64,000 nt of DNA, taken from the NCBI GenBank assembly GCA_938074605.1, contig CALJEI010000003.1, positions 42,639 through 106,638 of the forward strand, given 5' to 3'. Positions within the stretch are counted from its first letter, which is position 1; every line of letters begins with the position of its first letter. Positions 8,350-18,400 of the stretch are shown piece after piece. Source of the stretch: an uncultured Ignisphaera sp. (GTDB taxonomy: Archaea; Thermoproteota; Thermoprotei_A; Sulfolobales; Ignisphaeraceae). Both the position numbers and the translations under genes were made by a program. The notes beneath the pieces were generated by a model, which saw nothing but the letters and a program-made list of their open reading frames with translations, was not told the origin of the DNA and did not search any database.

Positions 8350-9636
8350 TTAATCCTTTAGTGGATATCTTGAGAATATTACTGCTGCAGGTATCAATAT
8401 TAGAGCACTAAAAATGTAGGCTACTCTAATACCAAGATCTGCACCTGTGGTATAGCCTAAATGCTCTAAAAATATTGATGTTAAAACTCCTGCTAAACCA
8501 GCCATACTTTTTGTAATAAATCCCTGTGCTCCAAAGTATATAGCCTCTCTTCTATACCCTGTGATTTTTTCATCAATATCAGTTATATCTGCTATAAATG
8601 CATTAGGGAGCATTAGTAGTGGTGTAGCAAAAAATCCAAACAATATCCCTATTCCAACTAGAAATGCTATAGGCTCTACTCTAACTATACCTACCAGGGA
8701 AGCTACTATAGTTGGTATAGCAAAAAGACCCATACCGAGTAGGTATACCTTCTTCTTACCATATCGAATTGCTAGTTTTCTATATAGTGGTAGTGTTAGT
8801 ATTGAGACTACTATCAGTGGAAGATAGACTATAGCAACATAGGATTTGTCTAAACCAGCTGAAACTGTAATTAGATATGGTAATACAATTTGTATTATTG
8901 TTGTTGATAGTACTAGTATGGCTGTTGGGATAAGGTATATTAGAAATACTCGATTTGTATAGGTTATCTTAAGAGCTCTCCACAGACTTAGTTTTTCAGC
9001 AATTTTCCCTCTATCTATAACCTTCTCCCTAAAGATTAGCACTATTGAAAGCATACTTGTTGTAGCAATAACTGTTAGTGCTAGAGATGTATTTAGATAG
9101 CCAAGTATAGTAAGAAGAATTGGAACTATAACACCGCCTATAACTAGTGAGAGCTGGCTAAAGAAAGTTTGATATGTTACTAACTTAATACGCTCACTAG
9201 ACGAAGATGCAATCTCTGGTAATAGGGCTAGATATGGGGCCATAGCAGCTGTATACCCAAACCAAAATACACCCAATAGAATACTAGCATAGATAGCATT
9301 CCATATTGAGAAACCTTGTATTAAAGGTCTCCATATAACCACTTGACTAAACGCCATTGCAATAAATCCAGCAACTATAAATGGTCTTCTCCTCCCCCAT
9401 CTAGTTAAAATTTTATCACTCCAGTGGCCTATCAATGGATCAGAAACAGCATCAATAACACGACCAAACAATATAGCAGAACCCATAATAACTATAGGGG
9501 CTAAGCCAATATTATCAGGGGGACAGTAGTAGTAGAGAAGCCATCCAACAATAAGTGAAGATCCTATACCCATCAAACTACCATATCCATATAAAAGAGC
9601 TTTTAAACTAGATACCTCCCCTTCAGACACATCCAA
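8350..9636 (-). CDS. GPH-family (MelB-like) sugar:cation symporter
   Basis: Integral membrane protein with about twelve hydrophobic segments. The diagnostic loop between helices 2 and 3, DAVSDPLIGHWSDKILTRWG, is near 9390-9450 (reverse strand) and marks the glycoside-pentoside-hexuronide symporter family in the MFS. It probably imports a sugar or glycoside with a cation, fitting the neighbouring glycan ABC locus. The frame extends to TTG 9654. A palindromic TATA at 9661-9673 predicts transcription from about 9640, so TTG 9636 or GTG 9630 is the likelier start. Confidence 0.8.
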   Translation of the reverse strand: MDVSEGEVSSLKALLYGYGSLMGIGSSLIVGWLLYYYCPPDNIGLAPIVIMGSAILFGRVIDAVSDPLIGHWSDKILTRWGRRRPFIVAGFIAMAFSQVVIWRPLIQGFSIWNAIYASILLGVFWFGYTAAMAPYLALLPEIASSSSERIKLVTYQTFFSQLSLVIGGVIVPILLTILGYLNTSLALTVIATTSMLSIVLIFREKVIDRGKIAEKLSLWRALKITYTNRVFLIYLIPTAILVLSTTIIQIVLPYLITVSAGLDKSYVAIVYLPLIVVSILTLPLYRKLAIRYGKKKVYLLGMGLFAIPTIVASLVGIVRVEPIAFLVGIGILFGFFATPLLMLPNAFIADITDIDEKITGYRREAIYFGAQGFITKSMAGLAGVLTSIFLEHLGYTTGADLGIRVAYIFSALILIPAAVIFSRYPLKD

Positions 9637-9659
9637 ACACCAACAAAACAGCAAAACAC

Positions 9660-9673
9660 ATAGCTATATATAG
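9660..9673 (-). promoter_or_regulatory. Palindromic TATA element for the GPH symporter gene
   Basis: AGCTATATATAGCT, a perfect palindrome, is about 26 bases upstream of the predicted start region of the symporter gene. Because it is symmetric it could also serve the other strand, but no gene follows there directly. Confidence 0.4.
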
Positions 9674-10148
9674 CTTACTGTATTTATTGATGAATACCCC
9701 AAATCTAGAAAAATTCAGATAAAATTACTTAGCTGTTTATCTAGATGTAGCATATCCAATAAAACAGATGTTGATCAACCTATAGATGGTTTAGCAATTA
9801 AGATGAGAATACAAGATGCTATAATATAGAAATAGCTGTCTATATGATAACAACACTATATGTTACAGCACTAATTATGAAAATCATTTAACTCTAGATA
9901 TTCATTTAAGACATATCCATATTACGGCTAGAGATCCCTGGATACTGAGCAGACTATACATCGTAGCCATAAGATCTATAGCTATTACTACACTAAATAA
10001 CAAGAATGATATGATGCAATATATTAAAAGAAAATATAAGCACTATTAGAATACTGTCTATGGTTTGTAGTAAATCTATGGAGAGTATAGAGAATCTGTA
10101 TTGATTTCAATTATAGAGATAAAGATGCCTATGATTATGGACAAAAAA

Positions 10149-10158
10149 TTTATAAAAG
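10149..10158 (+). promoter_or_regulatory. TATA box for the first glycan ABC operon
   Basis: TTTATAAAAG about 38 bases before the first permease ATG. Predicted transcript start is near 10180, giving a short leader. Confidence 0.55.
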
Positions 10159-10191
10159 CAGGATAGATAGGAAATACTGGTGTGTAATTAG

Positions 10192-11247
10192 ATGGCCGAT
10201 AGAGGTCTACGGCCAAAACCTAAATCTCTAGGCTTTATGGCCACCCCATTGGTGCAGAGTTTGATTGAAAGATTAATCCTTGTGATTTTTACTATATGGA
10301 CTGGTTTAACTATATCATTTCTTGTAACTAGATTAAGTCCTCGAAATCCTGCAGAACAAGTTCTTTCAAGAATTCAGGGTGCAGGAGTATTTATGAGACC
10401 TGAGGAGATAGAGGCTATGAGGAGAACCGTAATGGGGCTTTTCGGGCTGGATAAGCCTTTGTGGGAACAGTATATCTCTTTTCTACAATCAGTCCTCACA
10501 TTTAAATTTGGGCCATCACTTTTAAACTTTCCTGTTCCTGCAAATGATATTATATCCCTTTATATGCCCTGGACAATCTTTCTATTGTTAACAGCTACCA
10601 TAATATCATGGATTATTGGTGTAGTTGTTGGAATAGTGATGGGTATATGGGAGCATAAGAAAGCTGTAAAAATTCTTGAATATACATTTATCACTATATT
10701 TCCTCTACCATATGTTGTTTTAGCTATTGCATTTCTAATAATTTTTGTAGGAATATTACGGATATATATAGGGGTTACCATTGTTCCAACCTTTACCCTA
10801 AGTTTAGAAACACTATCAGCAATGTTTTCAAGGGCATGGCTACCTGCACTCTCCATAATAGTGCTTTCAATCATTAATTGGGCTATGGGATCGCTTGCCT
10901 TAGCTAGAACGGCTAAGAGGGAGCCACATGTATTCTATGCTATGGTGAGAGGAATTCCAACAAATCTTTTACTTAAACGCTATATTGGAAAAAATGTACT
11001 AATTCTTCAAGTAACAGCACTAGCTCTAAGTCTAGGAGGCATATTTGGTGGAGCTCTAGCTACAGAGTATATATTTAATTATCCGGGGCTGGGGACGCTA
11101 CTCTATAATTCTATTGTTACAAACGACTTCAATACAATGCTTGGAATTATAACATATTCAATACTAGGCGTAACTATAGCCTCTTTTGTAATCGATATGG
11201 TGTATCCATTTATAGATCCAAGAGTAAGATATGGAGGAGGTGAATAG
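10192..11247 (+). CDS. ABC importer permease, DppB/OppB type (cassette 1)
   Basis: A 351-residue inner-membrane permease of the oligopeptide/dipeptide class with about six membrane segments. The family's C-terminal cytoplasmic coupling and last-helix region is visible (EYIFNYPGLGTLLYNSI). First gene of a tight five-gene importer. In hyperthermophilic archaea this transporter class also carries oligosaccharides. The GH3 enzyme and sugar symporter nearby suggest glycans rather than peptides; that is inference. Confidence 0.88.
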   Translation: MADRGLRPKPKSLGFMATPLVQSLIERLILVIFTIWTGLTISFLVTRLSPRNPAEQVLSRIQGAGVFMRPEEIEAMRRTVMGLFGLDKPLWEQYISFLQSVLTFKFGPSLLNFPVPANDIISLYMPWTIFLLLTATIISWIIGVVVGIVMGIWEHKKAVKILEYTFITIFPLPYVVLAIAFLIIFVGILRIYIGVTIVPTFTLSLETLSAMFSRAWLPALSIIVLSIINWAMGSLALARTAKREPHVFYAMVRGIPTNLLLKRYIGKNVLILQVTALALSLGGIFGGALATEYIFNYPGLGTLLYNSIVTNDFNTMLGIITYSILGVTIASFVIDMVYPFIDPRVRYGGGE

Positions 11248-11248
11248 A

Positions 11249-12070
11249 ATGGCTAGACATTTAGATTTAAAGATTTCACTAGCAGTGGTTATAGCACTAG
11301 TAATGTATAGTGTGATAGTTCCTCAAATAACACCCTATGACCCTAGATTATGGAATGTAGTTCCACGTGATAAACCTCCATCACTACAGTATCCATTTGG
11401 CACAACTAGCATGGGGCAAGACGTCTTCATAGTGACTGCATGGGCTTTAAGAAACTCTTTAGTTCTAGGCACTATAGCGGCTGCAATGCTAGTGTTGATA
11501 GCTTTTACCATTGGAAGTATTGCAGGTGGTACCAAAAATAGTATTGTAAGGGCTATACTAACATATCTGATAGATAGTTTTTGTGTCATACCATTCCTCC
11601 CAATACTGATTTTAATAGCATCTCTATGGAGGGAGAGGCTGGGCATTATAGGCACTGCTTCAATAATAGCTCTCCTTGGATGGGGAGGGCAGTCAAGAAA
11701 TATAAGATCAGTTATTATGGGTCTGAGGGAAAGAACCTTTACATATACAGCAATATTTTCAGGATATGGAACGCTTAAATTAATCTATAAGTCATATCTA
11801 CCCTATATAGTGAGATGGCTATCGATAGCATTTCTATTTGGTATTATATTCTGCATAGGGCTTGAGACTACGTTATCTGTATTTGGCATAACCTCTCTCG
11901 AAAATCCGACAATAGGAACTGTAATATTCTGGACGAGGGAGTATCAAGCATATTTAAGAGGTCTTTGGTGGTGGTACACCTTTCCACTGATATTCTTTAT
12001 CGTATTTCTTGCATCAATGTATGTAATTATACGTAGATTGGTTGCAAGATTTATTGAGGGTGAGAGGTGA
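11249..12070 (+). CDS. ABC importer permease, DppC/OppC type (cassette 1)
   Basis: Second permease, about 273 residues with roughly six membrane segments and the usual DppC N-terminal periplasmic motif (FGTTSMGQDVF). An in-frame ATG at 11231 lies inside the previous gene and over the GGAGGTGA Shine-Dalgarno site, so ATG 11249, one base after the DppB stop codon, is the better start. It forms a heterodimer with the upstream permease. Confidence 0.87.
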   Translation: MARHLDLKISLAVVIALVMYSVIVPQITPYDPRLWNVVPRDKPPSLQYPFGTTSMGQDVFIVTAWALRNSLVLGTIAAAMLVLIAFTIGSIAGGTKNSIVRAILTYLIDSFCVIPFLPILILIASLWRERLGIIGTASIIALLGWGGQSRNIRSVIMGLRERTFTYTAIFSGYGTLKLIYKSYLPYIVRWLSIAFLFGIIFCIGLETTLSVFGITSLENPTIGTVIFWTREYQAYLRGLWWWYTFPLIFFIVFLASMYVIIRRLVARFIEGER

Positions 12071-12075
12071 TTTTA

Positions 12076-13056
12076 GTGGATAATGAAGTTGTTTTGCATA
12101 TAGATAATGTTAAAGCGGGGTATGTGGTAGGGAGGAGGTTTATAGATGCTGTAAGTAGTGTATCTCTAAAGCTATTCTATGGGGAGGTGTTTGGTTTAGC
12201 TGGAGAATCAGGTTGTGGAAAGTCAACACTACTTAAAGTTATTTATGGATACATAGAGCCTCCTTTAAAAAGAATAGAGGGTTCGTTAATTCTAAGAACA
12301 AAAAATGAGAGGCTAAGCCTCCATGAGCTTAGTGATGATGAGCTTAAAAGGAGGGTGTGGTGGAGATATATGACGTGGATTCCCCAAGGAGCTATGAGTG
12401 TTCTTAATCCAACTATAAGAGTTCGTGATCACTTTATTGAGATGTTTAAGCTTTACTCTAATATTGATAAGAGGGAAGTATATAGACTTACTACTGAATA
12501 TCTAGAAGCTCTAGGACTATCAAAAGAAGTTATAGATGCATATCCTATCCAGCTCTCTGGTGGTATGAGGCAAAGAATAGTTATAGCACTAGCTCTACTA
12601 TTCAACCCTATTCTAGTTCTTGCAGACGAGCCTACCTCAGCTCTTGATGTTGTTACCCAAAAAATACTATTAGAACAGCTGCTAAAGGTTCAGAAGGAAC
12701 GAGGCTTTACATTAGTTCTAGTATCACATGATATGGACGTACATGGTGTTTTCACAGATAGAATTGGAGTAATGTATGCAGGTAAGATTGTTGAGGTAGG
12801 TTCAACAGATAAAATGTTTGCAGAGCCTCTACACCCCTACACCAAGGCATTAATTGGGTCTTTACCAAGACTTGGTGATAAAAGTATAAGAAAAGGGTTG
12901 TCAGGTGCTCCACCAGATTTAGCTGATCCTCCCCCTGGCTGTAGATTTCATCCCAGATGCCCATATGCAATGGATATCTGTAGGAGGGAAGAGCCCCCTA
13001 TAATAGAGATAGAGAAAGGTCGTATCGTTGGCTGCTGGCTATATGTAAAGGGGTGA
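12076..13056 (+). CDS. ABC importer ATPase, DppD/OppD type (cassette 1)
   Basis: ATP-binding subunit with Walker A GESGCGKST, signature LSGGMRQR, Walker B VLADEPTSALD and the C-terminal oligo_HPY domain (PPPGCRFHPRCPYAMDIC). The Cys-rich tail is a feature of this class and may hold a [4Fe-4S] cluster, as reported for a bacterial DppD. GTG 12067 overlaps the previous stop codon; GTG 12076 is spaced correctly after GAGGTGAT and is preferred. It pairs with the next ATPase. Confidence 0.9.
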   Translation: MDNEVVLHIDNVKAGYVVGRRFIDAVSSVSLKLFYGEVFGLAGESGCGKSTLLKVIYGYIEPPLKRIEGSLILRTKNERLSLHELSDDELKRRVWWRYMTWIPQGAMSVLNPTIRVRDHFIEMFKLYSNIDKREVYRLTTEYLEALGLSKEVIDAYPIQLSGGMRQRIVIALALLFNPILVLADEPTSALDVVTQKILLEQLLKVQKERGFTLVLVSHDMDVHGVFTDRIGVMYAGKIVEVGSTDKMFAEPLHPYTKALIGSLPRLGDKSIRKGLSGAPPDLADPPPGCRFHPRCPYAMDICRREEPPIIEIEKGRIVGCWLYVKG

Positions 13057-13064
13057 AATAATCT

Positions 13065-14042
13065 ATGGTTATCCCCCTTATAGAGTTAGTTAATGTTAGT
13101 AAGTATTTTGGTTATGGTGTAATAGGGTTAGTAAGATTTCCTGCAGTAGATGGGGTTGATTTAAAGATAGGTGGTGAGAAACCAGAGGTATTAACATTAG
13201 TGGGTGAGTCTGGGTGTGGAAAATCCACACTTGCTAAAATAATGCTAAGAATTCTTCGACCAACTAGTGGTGTGGCCAAATATATGGGGAAGGATATGTG
13301 GAGACTAAAGAGATCTGAAGTAAGGAGATTTATAAGGGATGTTCAGCCAATATTCCAAGATCCTATGGATACATTTAACTTATTTGAATCAGTTGAGAGT
13401 TATCTAATAAGTGCAGCTAGAAATCTATTAAAGCTTAATGAGGAGCAGGCCACTGAGAGAATTGCACAGACTCTGGAGTTTGTTGGGCTTACTCTTGATA
13501 AAGTTCGTGGGAAAAGGCCGCAGGAATTTTCAGGTGGTGAGCTTCAGCGGCTATCTATAGCTAGGGCCCTACTTGTACAGCCAAAGCTGCTCATCGCTGA
13601 CGAACCTGTTTCTATGCTTGATGCATCACTTAGAATAAATATATTAAATCTTCTTCGTAGTGCAAAAGAAGAATTTGGTACATCAATACTATATATAACT
13701 CATGATCTTGCAACAGCTAACTATATTGGTGAAAAAATATTTGTAATGTATAGAGGATCCATAGTTGAACAGGGCAACATAGAGAAAGTTATAAATAAGC
13801 CACTACACCCCTACACCAAAGTACTTCTCGACTCATTACCAGACTATAGAATGGGGAGAGAATGGTTTAAAAAACAATTACCACAAACACTACGTACCGT
13901 AATAGAAGTACGTGAAATGCTTTTAAAAGGATGTAAATATATTTATTACTGCCCATATAAAACACAGCAGTGCTACGAAAAACCAATAATGATAGAAGTT
14001 GAAAAAAGTCATGAAGTAGCATGTTGGATGTACTATGAGTAA
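13065..14042 (+). CDS. ABC importer ATPase, DppF/OppF type (cassette 1)
   Basis: Second ATPase of the pair: Walker A GESGCGKSTLAK, signature FSGGELQR, Walker B LLIADEPVSMLD, and a Cys-containing tail (GCKYIYYCPYKTQQC). Start ATG 13065 follows a GGGGTGAA site eight bases after the preceding stop. It energises import with the DppD subunit. Confidence 0.9.
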   Translation: MVIPLIELVNVSKYFGYGVIGLVRFPAVDGVDLKIGGEKPEVLTLVGESGCGKSTLAKIMLRILRPTSGVAKYMGKDMWRLKRSEVRRFIRDVQPIFQDPMDTFNLFESVESYLISAARNLLKLNEEQATERIAQTLEFVGLTLDKVRGKRPQEFSGGELQRLSIARALLVQPKLLIADEPVSMLDASLRINILNLLRSAKEEFGTSILYITHDLATANYIGEKIFVMYRGSIVEQGNIEKVINKPLHPYTKVLLDSLPDYRMGREWFKKQLPQTLRTVIEVREMLLKGCKYIYYCPYKTQQCYEKPIMIEVEKSHEVACWMYYE

Positions 14043-14363
14043 AAATATAATAGGATATCCCACCACTATAAAGATATCATCTTCTCTATAATAATTATAA
14101 CATCAATAGTAAGGTATTCATATTAATCATCAACTTAAGCCTCCACCTTCTGATTATTAAAGGTTGCAATTCAGATCCATAATTTTCAAACTGATGTAAA
14201 ATAGCCACCATGTGAAGAAAGGTTAATGTCATCCAAAATAGTATTACAGAAGAAAATAAAACTACATTCAATCATTTAAAGTAAAATCAAATAAAACATA
14301 TCAATGGCATAGATTTACATAAAGGCGGAAAAATTTATATAGCTGTTATCCACTAGGCTTTTA
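14043..14363. other. Spacer between transporter core and its binding-protein gene
   Basis: No ORF. AT-rich sequence ending in the promoter of the binding-protein gene. Separate transcription would allow more binding protein than membrane complex. Confidence 0.5.
14334..14342 (+). promoter_or_regulatory. TATA box for binding protein 1
   Basis: TTTATATAG with a predicted transcript start near 14363, followed by GGGGTG (14366-14371) and ATG 14376. The same layout recurs at the second binding-protein gene (21301-21346). Confidence 0.6.
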
Positions 14364-14375
14364 TTGGGGTGTCTT

Positions 14376-16631
14376 ATGCAAAGAGTAGTCAATAAACTAT
14401 CTTTGGTATTAATGGTATTAATGCTATTAGCACCACTCTTTGGATTTGGTATACAAACTACATATGCACAACTCCCTCTACCACCAGGTGTTAAAAGGGA
14501 GGAGGTATTTGTTCTAGATCTAGTTACAGGTAAGCCTGCAACACCATCAAACTTTAATCCATGGAGAGCTGGTGCAGATGTAGGTATTCTTGTTTCTGGT
14601 ATAAATCAACTATGTACAGCATCGCTATGGTATGTTGATACTGCTACTGGTGAAGTTATAAATGCTATTGCTTCTGCACCTCCAGAAGCTAATGCAGATT
14701 TCACGATATGGAGAATTAAGATAAGACAAGGGGTATATTGGAGTGATGGTATAGAAATAACAGCAGATGATCTAGTGTATACACTTAAGGCCTTTTTAAC
14801 CGATAAGGGTCTTGGACCACATGCATGGGCTACTACATGGGTTAAAGATGTTAGAGCAGAAGATAGATATACTGTTGTAATTGAACTTAAAAAATCAAAT
14901 CCACACTTCTGGGCATCCTTCCTTGTAACAACATTTGCAGCTCCAGTAAGGGTTATGCCTAAACATGTGTTTGAGAGAGCAGGTGTTGAGCCTAGTAAGT
15001 TTGAGTTTAACCCACCTGTTTGTGCTGCAATGTATGTTCTTCAATCTTTTGATCCTACTGGCTATTGGTATCTCTGGAGAATTAGAGATGATTGGAAAAA
15101 ATCCTTTGTATATTATGCTTATAAAGAACACTGGGGTATTGATTTAGAGTATCCAGGACCAAAATACATACTATTTGTCGACTTTGGTCCACCAGAAAAC
15201 AAAATCTATGCTATGTCTAGAGGAGATCTAGACATGATAATGGAACTCTCTCCAGAAACTTTTGAAAGCTTAATAGCTATGTGCCCCACTTGTAGAGGTT
15301 ATGCAAAGGAATTTCCATATGCATGGATGCACGAACCTGATTCAAGGAATCTAAGATTTAATTTAGAGAAGTATCCATTTAATTTAACTGAAGTTAGATG
15401 GGCTTTAGCCTTAGCAATAAACATGACAGAGGTAGCAATAACAGGATTCAACGGTATTGTGCATCTAGCACCCCTTAAAATAGTAGCAGGTCCTGTTGAG
15501 GAAATATATTATTTTGAGGCAGGGCTTTATGATTGGTTGTTAAATTATGAGATTACACTACCTGATGGAACTAAGTTTAAGCCTTTTGACCCTAGTGTAC
15601 CATTTAGGATAGTTGATTGGGCAATTTCACAAGGTTATCTAAAGGAAAGACCATCGAGGGAATACATAATATGGACTTGGGGTGTTGGTTGGTGGAAGTA
15701 TGCCCCTGATGTTGCTGAAAAACTACTAAAGGGTGTAGGATTCTCTAGAGGGCCTGATGGAATGTGGAGACTACCAGATGGAAAACCATGGAAGATAGAA
15801 ATATATACAACTACCTATGAAATAGATGTATATAGAACAGCATTTCCTGTAGCCGATCAATGGAGGAAATTTGGTATAGATGTAACAGTTACAGCAGTAG
15901 AGCAAGCAACATTCTTCGATGCATGGAATAGAAGAACATTTGAAGACGTATTCACAGGATGGGCTAGTCCACAGTTAAGTGGTTTATTGCCAGGACTTGC
16001 ACCAACAGGATTTGAAGGAGCTCACTCAAGATATTGGAAGCCTAGAGGAGAATATTCACCTAATCTTCTAGGACTAAAGGATCCATATCTTGATAGACTT
16101 ATCGATGAAGCTATGGCTATACCCGCATGGGATCCAAAAATGATTGAAATAGGAAAGGAAATGGTTAAATATTTATGTGTGGAAAAAATGTATACCATTG
16201 GCACTATTATGATTAAAAAGTTTACACCTCGTAATGAGCTTTACTGGCATAATTATCCATCTGCCGAAAGCCCGTATTGGATACCATACTTCTGGGGCAT
16301 GAACTTCGCATTAGCACTACCAAGAATAGTACCAAAAACAATGCCAACTCCTACTCCAAGACCAACACCCACCCCAACGCCTACTCCTACTCCAACGCCT
16401 ACTCCAACACCAACACCAACTCCAAGACCAACACCAATACCTGGTGTTGTAACTATTACTATTACAGCAATAACTACACTAACAACAACATCAACAACAT
16501 CAATAACATCAACAATAATTGAAACAACTACATTAAAAGAAACAGTAACAGAATGGACAACAACAACAATAATAGCAATAATACTACTAATAGCAGGAAT
16601 AGCAATAGGATGGATAATAAAAAGAAGATAA
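14376..16631 (+). CDS. Family 5 solute-binding protein, membrane-anchored (cassette 1)
   Basis: Extracytoplasmic binding protein of the oligopeptide class (SBP_bac_5), here probably for oligosaccharides. It has an N-terminal signal sequence with a hydrophobic core (LVLMVLMLLAPLFGFG), a roughly 600-residue binding domain, a Pro-Thr repeat linker coded at 16344-16438, a Thr-rich stalk, and a C-terminal membrane helix ending IGWIIKRR. The PTP linker and C-terminal anchor replace the bacterial lipid anchor. TTG 14364 is an in-frame alternative; ATG 14376 has the Shine-Dalgarno site. Confidence 0.9.
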   Translation: MQRVVNKLSLVLMVLMLLAPLFGFGIQTTYAQLPLPPGVKREEVFVLDLVTGKPATPSNFNPWRAGADVGILVSGINQLCTASLWYVDTATGEVINAIASAPPEANADFTIWRIKIRQGVYWSDGIEITADDLVYTLKAFLTDKGLGPHAWATTWVKDVRAEDRYTVVIELKKSNPHFWASFLVTTFAAPVRVMPKHVFERAGVEPSKFEFNPPVCAAMYVLQSFDPTGYWYLWRIRDDWKKSFVYYAYKEHWGIDLEYPGPKYILFVDFGPPENKIYAMSRGDLDMIMELSPETFESLIAMCPTCRGYAKEFPYAWMHEPDSRNLRFNLEKYPFNLTEVRWALALAINMTEVAITGFNGIVHLAPLKIVAGPVEEIYYFEAGLYDWLLNYEITLPDGTKFKPFDPSVPFRIVDWAISQGYLKERPSREYIIWTWGVGWWKYAPDVAEKLLKGVGFSRGPDGMWRLPDGKPWKIEIYTTTYEIDVYRTAFPVADQWRKFGIDVTVTAVEQATFFDAWNRRTFEDVFTGWASPQLSGLLPGLAPTGFEGAHSRYWKPRGEYSPNLLGLKDPYLDRLIDEAMAIPAWDPKMIEIGKEMVKYLCVEKMYTIGTIMIKKFTPRNELYWHNYPSAESPYWIPYFWGMNFALALPRIVPKTMPTPTPRPTPTPTPTPTPTPTPTPTPTPRPTPIPGVVTITITAITTLTTTSTTSITSTIIETTTLKETVTEWTTTTIIAIILLIAGIAIGWIIKRR
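16344..16438 (+). repeat. Pro-Thr coding microsatellite (linker of binding protein 1)
   Basis: Imperfect hexanucleotide repeat of the CCAACN/CCTACT kind coding alternating Pro-Thr. It forms an extended, probably glycosylated, linker. A shorter version occurs in the paralogue at 23255-23304. Confidence 0.8.
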
Positions 16632-17367
16632 AAATCCCTAAATCTAAAAACAAATTTTTAAATATTTTTATTTAATCTAATATTTTTAGTCTAGTATCGT
16701 TAATCTATAGCTATAATACTTCAATAAATTTGATTAAAACATCTATTCTTTTTAAAATGATTGTGTATAATTGATTGTTGTGGGTTATTTTGCTATGATG
16801 GGTGTACCTAGAATATCTAGATACTTTAGATCTTTTTGGTGAAGCTTTTTGATATTCTTATCAATCGTTTGATGATCTCTTTAGATAGTATTTTTCTAAA
16901 AGTTTATTGAAGGAATTTAAATTAAATGTTTCAATGTTTTATATTACCTCTATGAAGCTCTATGATAATGCTACTCCTACCTTCTCTTAATAGAGGGTTT
17001 TTAGTGGTGATAGGGATAGTTCTAAGATCAATTGATGGGAGGTGTATTTATTAAATTCTAGTAACCGTGTTATAATCTTTACTATTAGCATTACGCCTAA
17101 AATAAATATAGTTAGTTCATATATAATTCTTATTTGCTATTGATGGGCATTATTATATATTTTAAAATTGTTTATTACGATGCTTTGAAGAGGCTGTATA
17201 GGCTATGTGGATAGCGTGTTTAACTTTTAATAGTTGTTTTGTGAAGAGAATTGAGTGGTATACCTATGGTTTATATTTTTATATATCTATGATTAGTGGT
17301 TTTAGAGCTATAATTTTTTTAACCCCTCACAACATTTTGTAAAGATGCTGGTAGTATTTGGTGTTTT
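16632..17367. other. Gene-free spacer between the two importer cassettes
   Basis: About 736 AT-rich bases holding a T-rich terminator at the left end. No ORF, RNA gene or repeat boundary was recognised. It separates the two duplicated cassettes. Confidence 0.5.
16655..16690 (+). terminator. T-rich archaeal terminator after binding protein 1
   Basis: Three runs of five T residues within about 36 bases downstream of the stop codon. This matches the T-run terminators of archaea. Confidence 0.5.
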
Positions 17368-18396
17368 GTGTTGCATCCATTTGCAAAACATCTAATAAAT
17401 AGAACACTGGTAGCTGTGGTAACACTGTTTATAGCATTTAATGTAAGTTATCTTTTACTACGTGCAATACCGGCAAGTGCTGTTGATACTATGCTTGCTT
17501 CAGTTGCGCAATTGGGTCAGAGGCTGGATCCTGAGGACTATATAAGGATGAGGCAAACTCTAATGGAGTTATTTGGTTTGACTGGATCACCAGTAGATCA
17601 GTATATAGCGTATTTAAGGAGATTTTTCTTACTGGACTTCGGCCCCTCCTTTATGGCTTTCCCTACACCAGCACGTAATATTGTTGCAAGGTTTCTACCA
17701 TGGACAGTAGGGCTACTTCTTGTTACTACAGTAATTTCATGGCTAGCTGGAAATACACTTGGTGTGTTTGTTAGTTTTGTTAAGAATAGACGTTTAAGCC
17801 GTACTCTAGAGAATATTGCTATAATGCTATACCCCATACCATACTATGTACTTTCACTTGCCCTAATATACATCTTTGCATTTCTAATTCCAATCTTTTC
17901 ACTAAGCCCTGTATCAGTGCCGTCAATTAGAATAGCATCGATTAGCGATGCCATAAATGTTGCAATATACTTTTTTAGAGCGGCAGCACTTCCAGCTATA
18001 TCAATAATAATAGTAAGTGCATTTGGCTGGTGGTTTCTAAGCTCTAGAACATTATCAATTTCTACAATTACGGAGGATTATGTAGTATTTGCTAAACTGC
18101 GTGGTGTTGATATTGGTCGTATACGGGGGAAGTATGTATTGAGGAGTGTTATGGTGCCACAAGTAACAGCATTAGCACTTGCATTAGGTACTATCTTTAG
18201 TGGAGCACTAGTAACAGAGTACATATTTGCTTATCCAGGTCTAGGCTCCCTATTATATCAGTCTATAATTATAGGGGACTATCCAATAGCGCTAACAATT
18301 CTTTCACTCTCCATAATAGGGGTTATCATCAGTATGTGGCTTCTTGATACAGTTGTATACTATGTTATAGATCCTAGAATAAGATATGCGAGGTGA
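17368..18396 (+). CDS. ABC importer permease, DppB/OppB type (cassette 2)
   Basis: A 342-residue permease paralogous to the first gene of cassette 1. It has the same order of membrane segments and the same C-terminal motif (EYIFAYPGLGSLLYQSI). GTG start at 17368. It opens the second five-gene importer, whose gene order is identical to the first. Confidence 0.88.
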   Translation: MLHPFAKHLINRTLVAVVTLFIAFNVSYLLLRAIPASAVDTMLASVAQLGQRLDPEDYIRMRQTLMELFGLTGSPVDQYIAYLRRFFLLDFGPSFMAFPTPARNIVARFLPWTVGLLLVTTVISWLAGNTLGVFVSFVKNRRLSRTLENIAIMLYPIPYYVLSLALIYIFAFLIPIFSLSPVSVPSIRIASISDAINVAIYFFRAAALPAISIIIVSAFGWWFLSSRTLSISTITEDYVVFAKLRGVDIGRIRGKYVLRSVMVPQVTALALALGTIFSGALVTEYIFAYPGLGSLLYQSIIIGDYPIALTILSLSIIGVIISMWLLDTVVYYVIDPRIRYAR

Positions 18397-18400
18397 CACC

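Larger units (their letters stand above)
9655..10191. other. Divergent spacer with promoters; possible faint VapC relic
   Basis: Contains the symporter promoter at its left end and the ABC operon promoter at its right end. Around 9800-9890 a short frame reads like the end of a VapC toxin (ITTLYVTALIMK), but the match is too weak to call a gene. Confidence 0.35.

Noticed and set aside
9800..9890. VapC-like C-terminal fragment
   Set aside because: Only about a dozen residues resemble VapC; no N-terminal half was found.
12831..12850. Repeated CTACACCCCTA motif, also near 13803, 21013 and 38309
   Set aside because: It codes the conserved PLHPYT peptide of Dpp-type ATPases, so it is protein constraint and not a DNA repeat.
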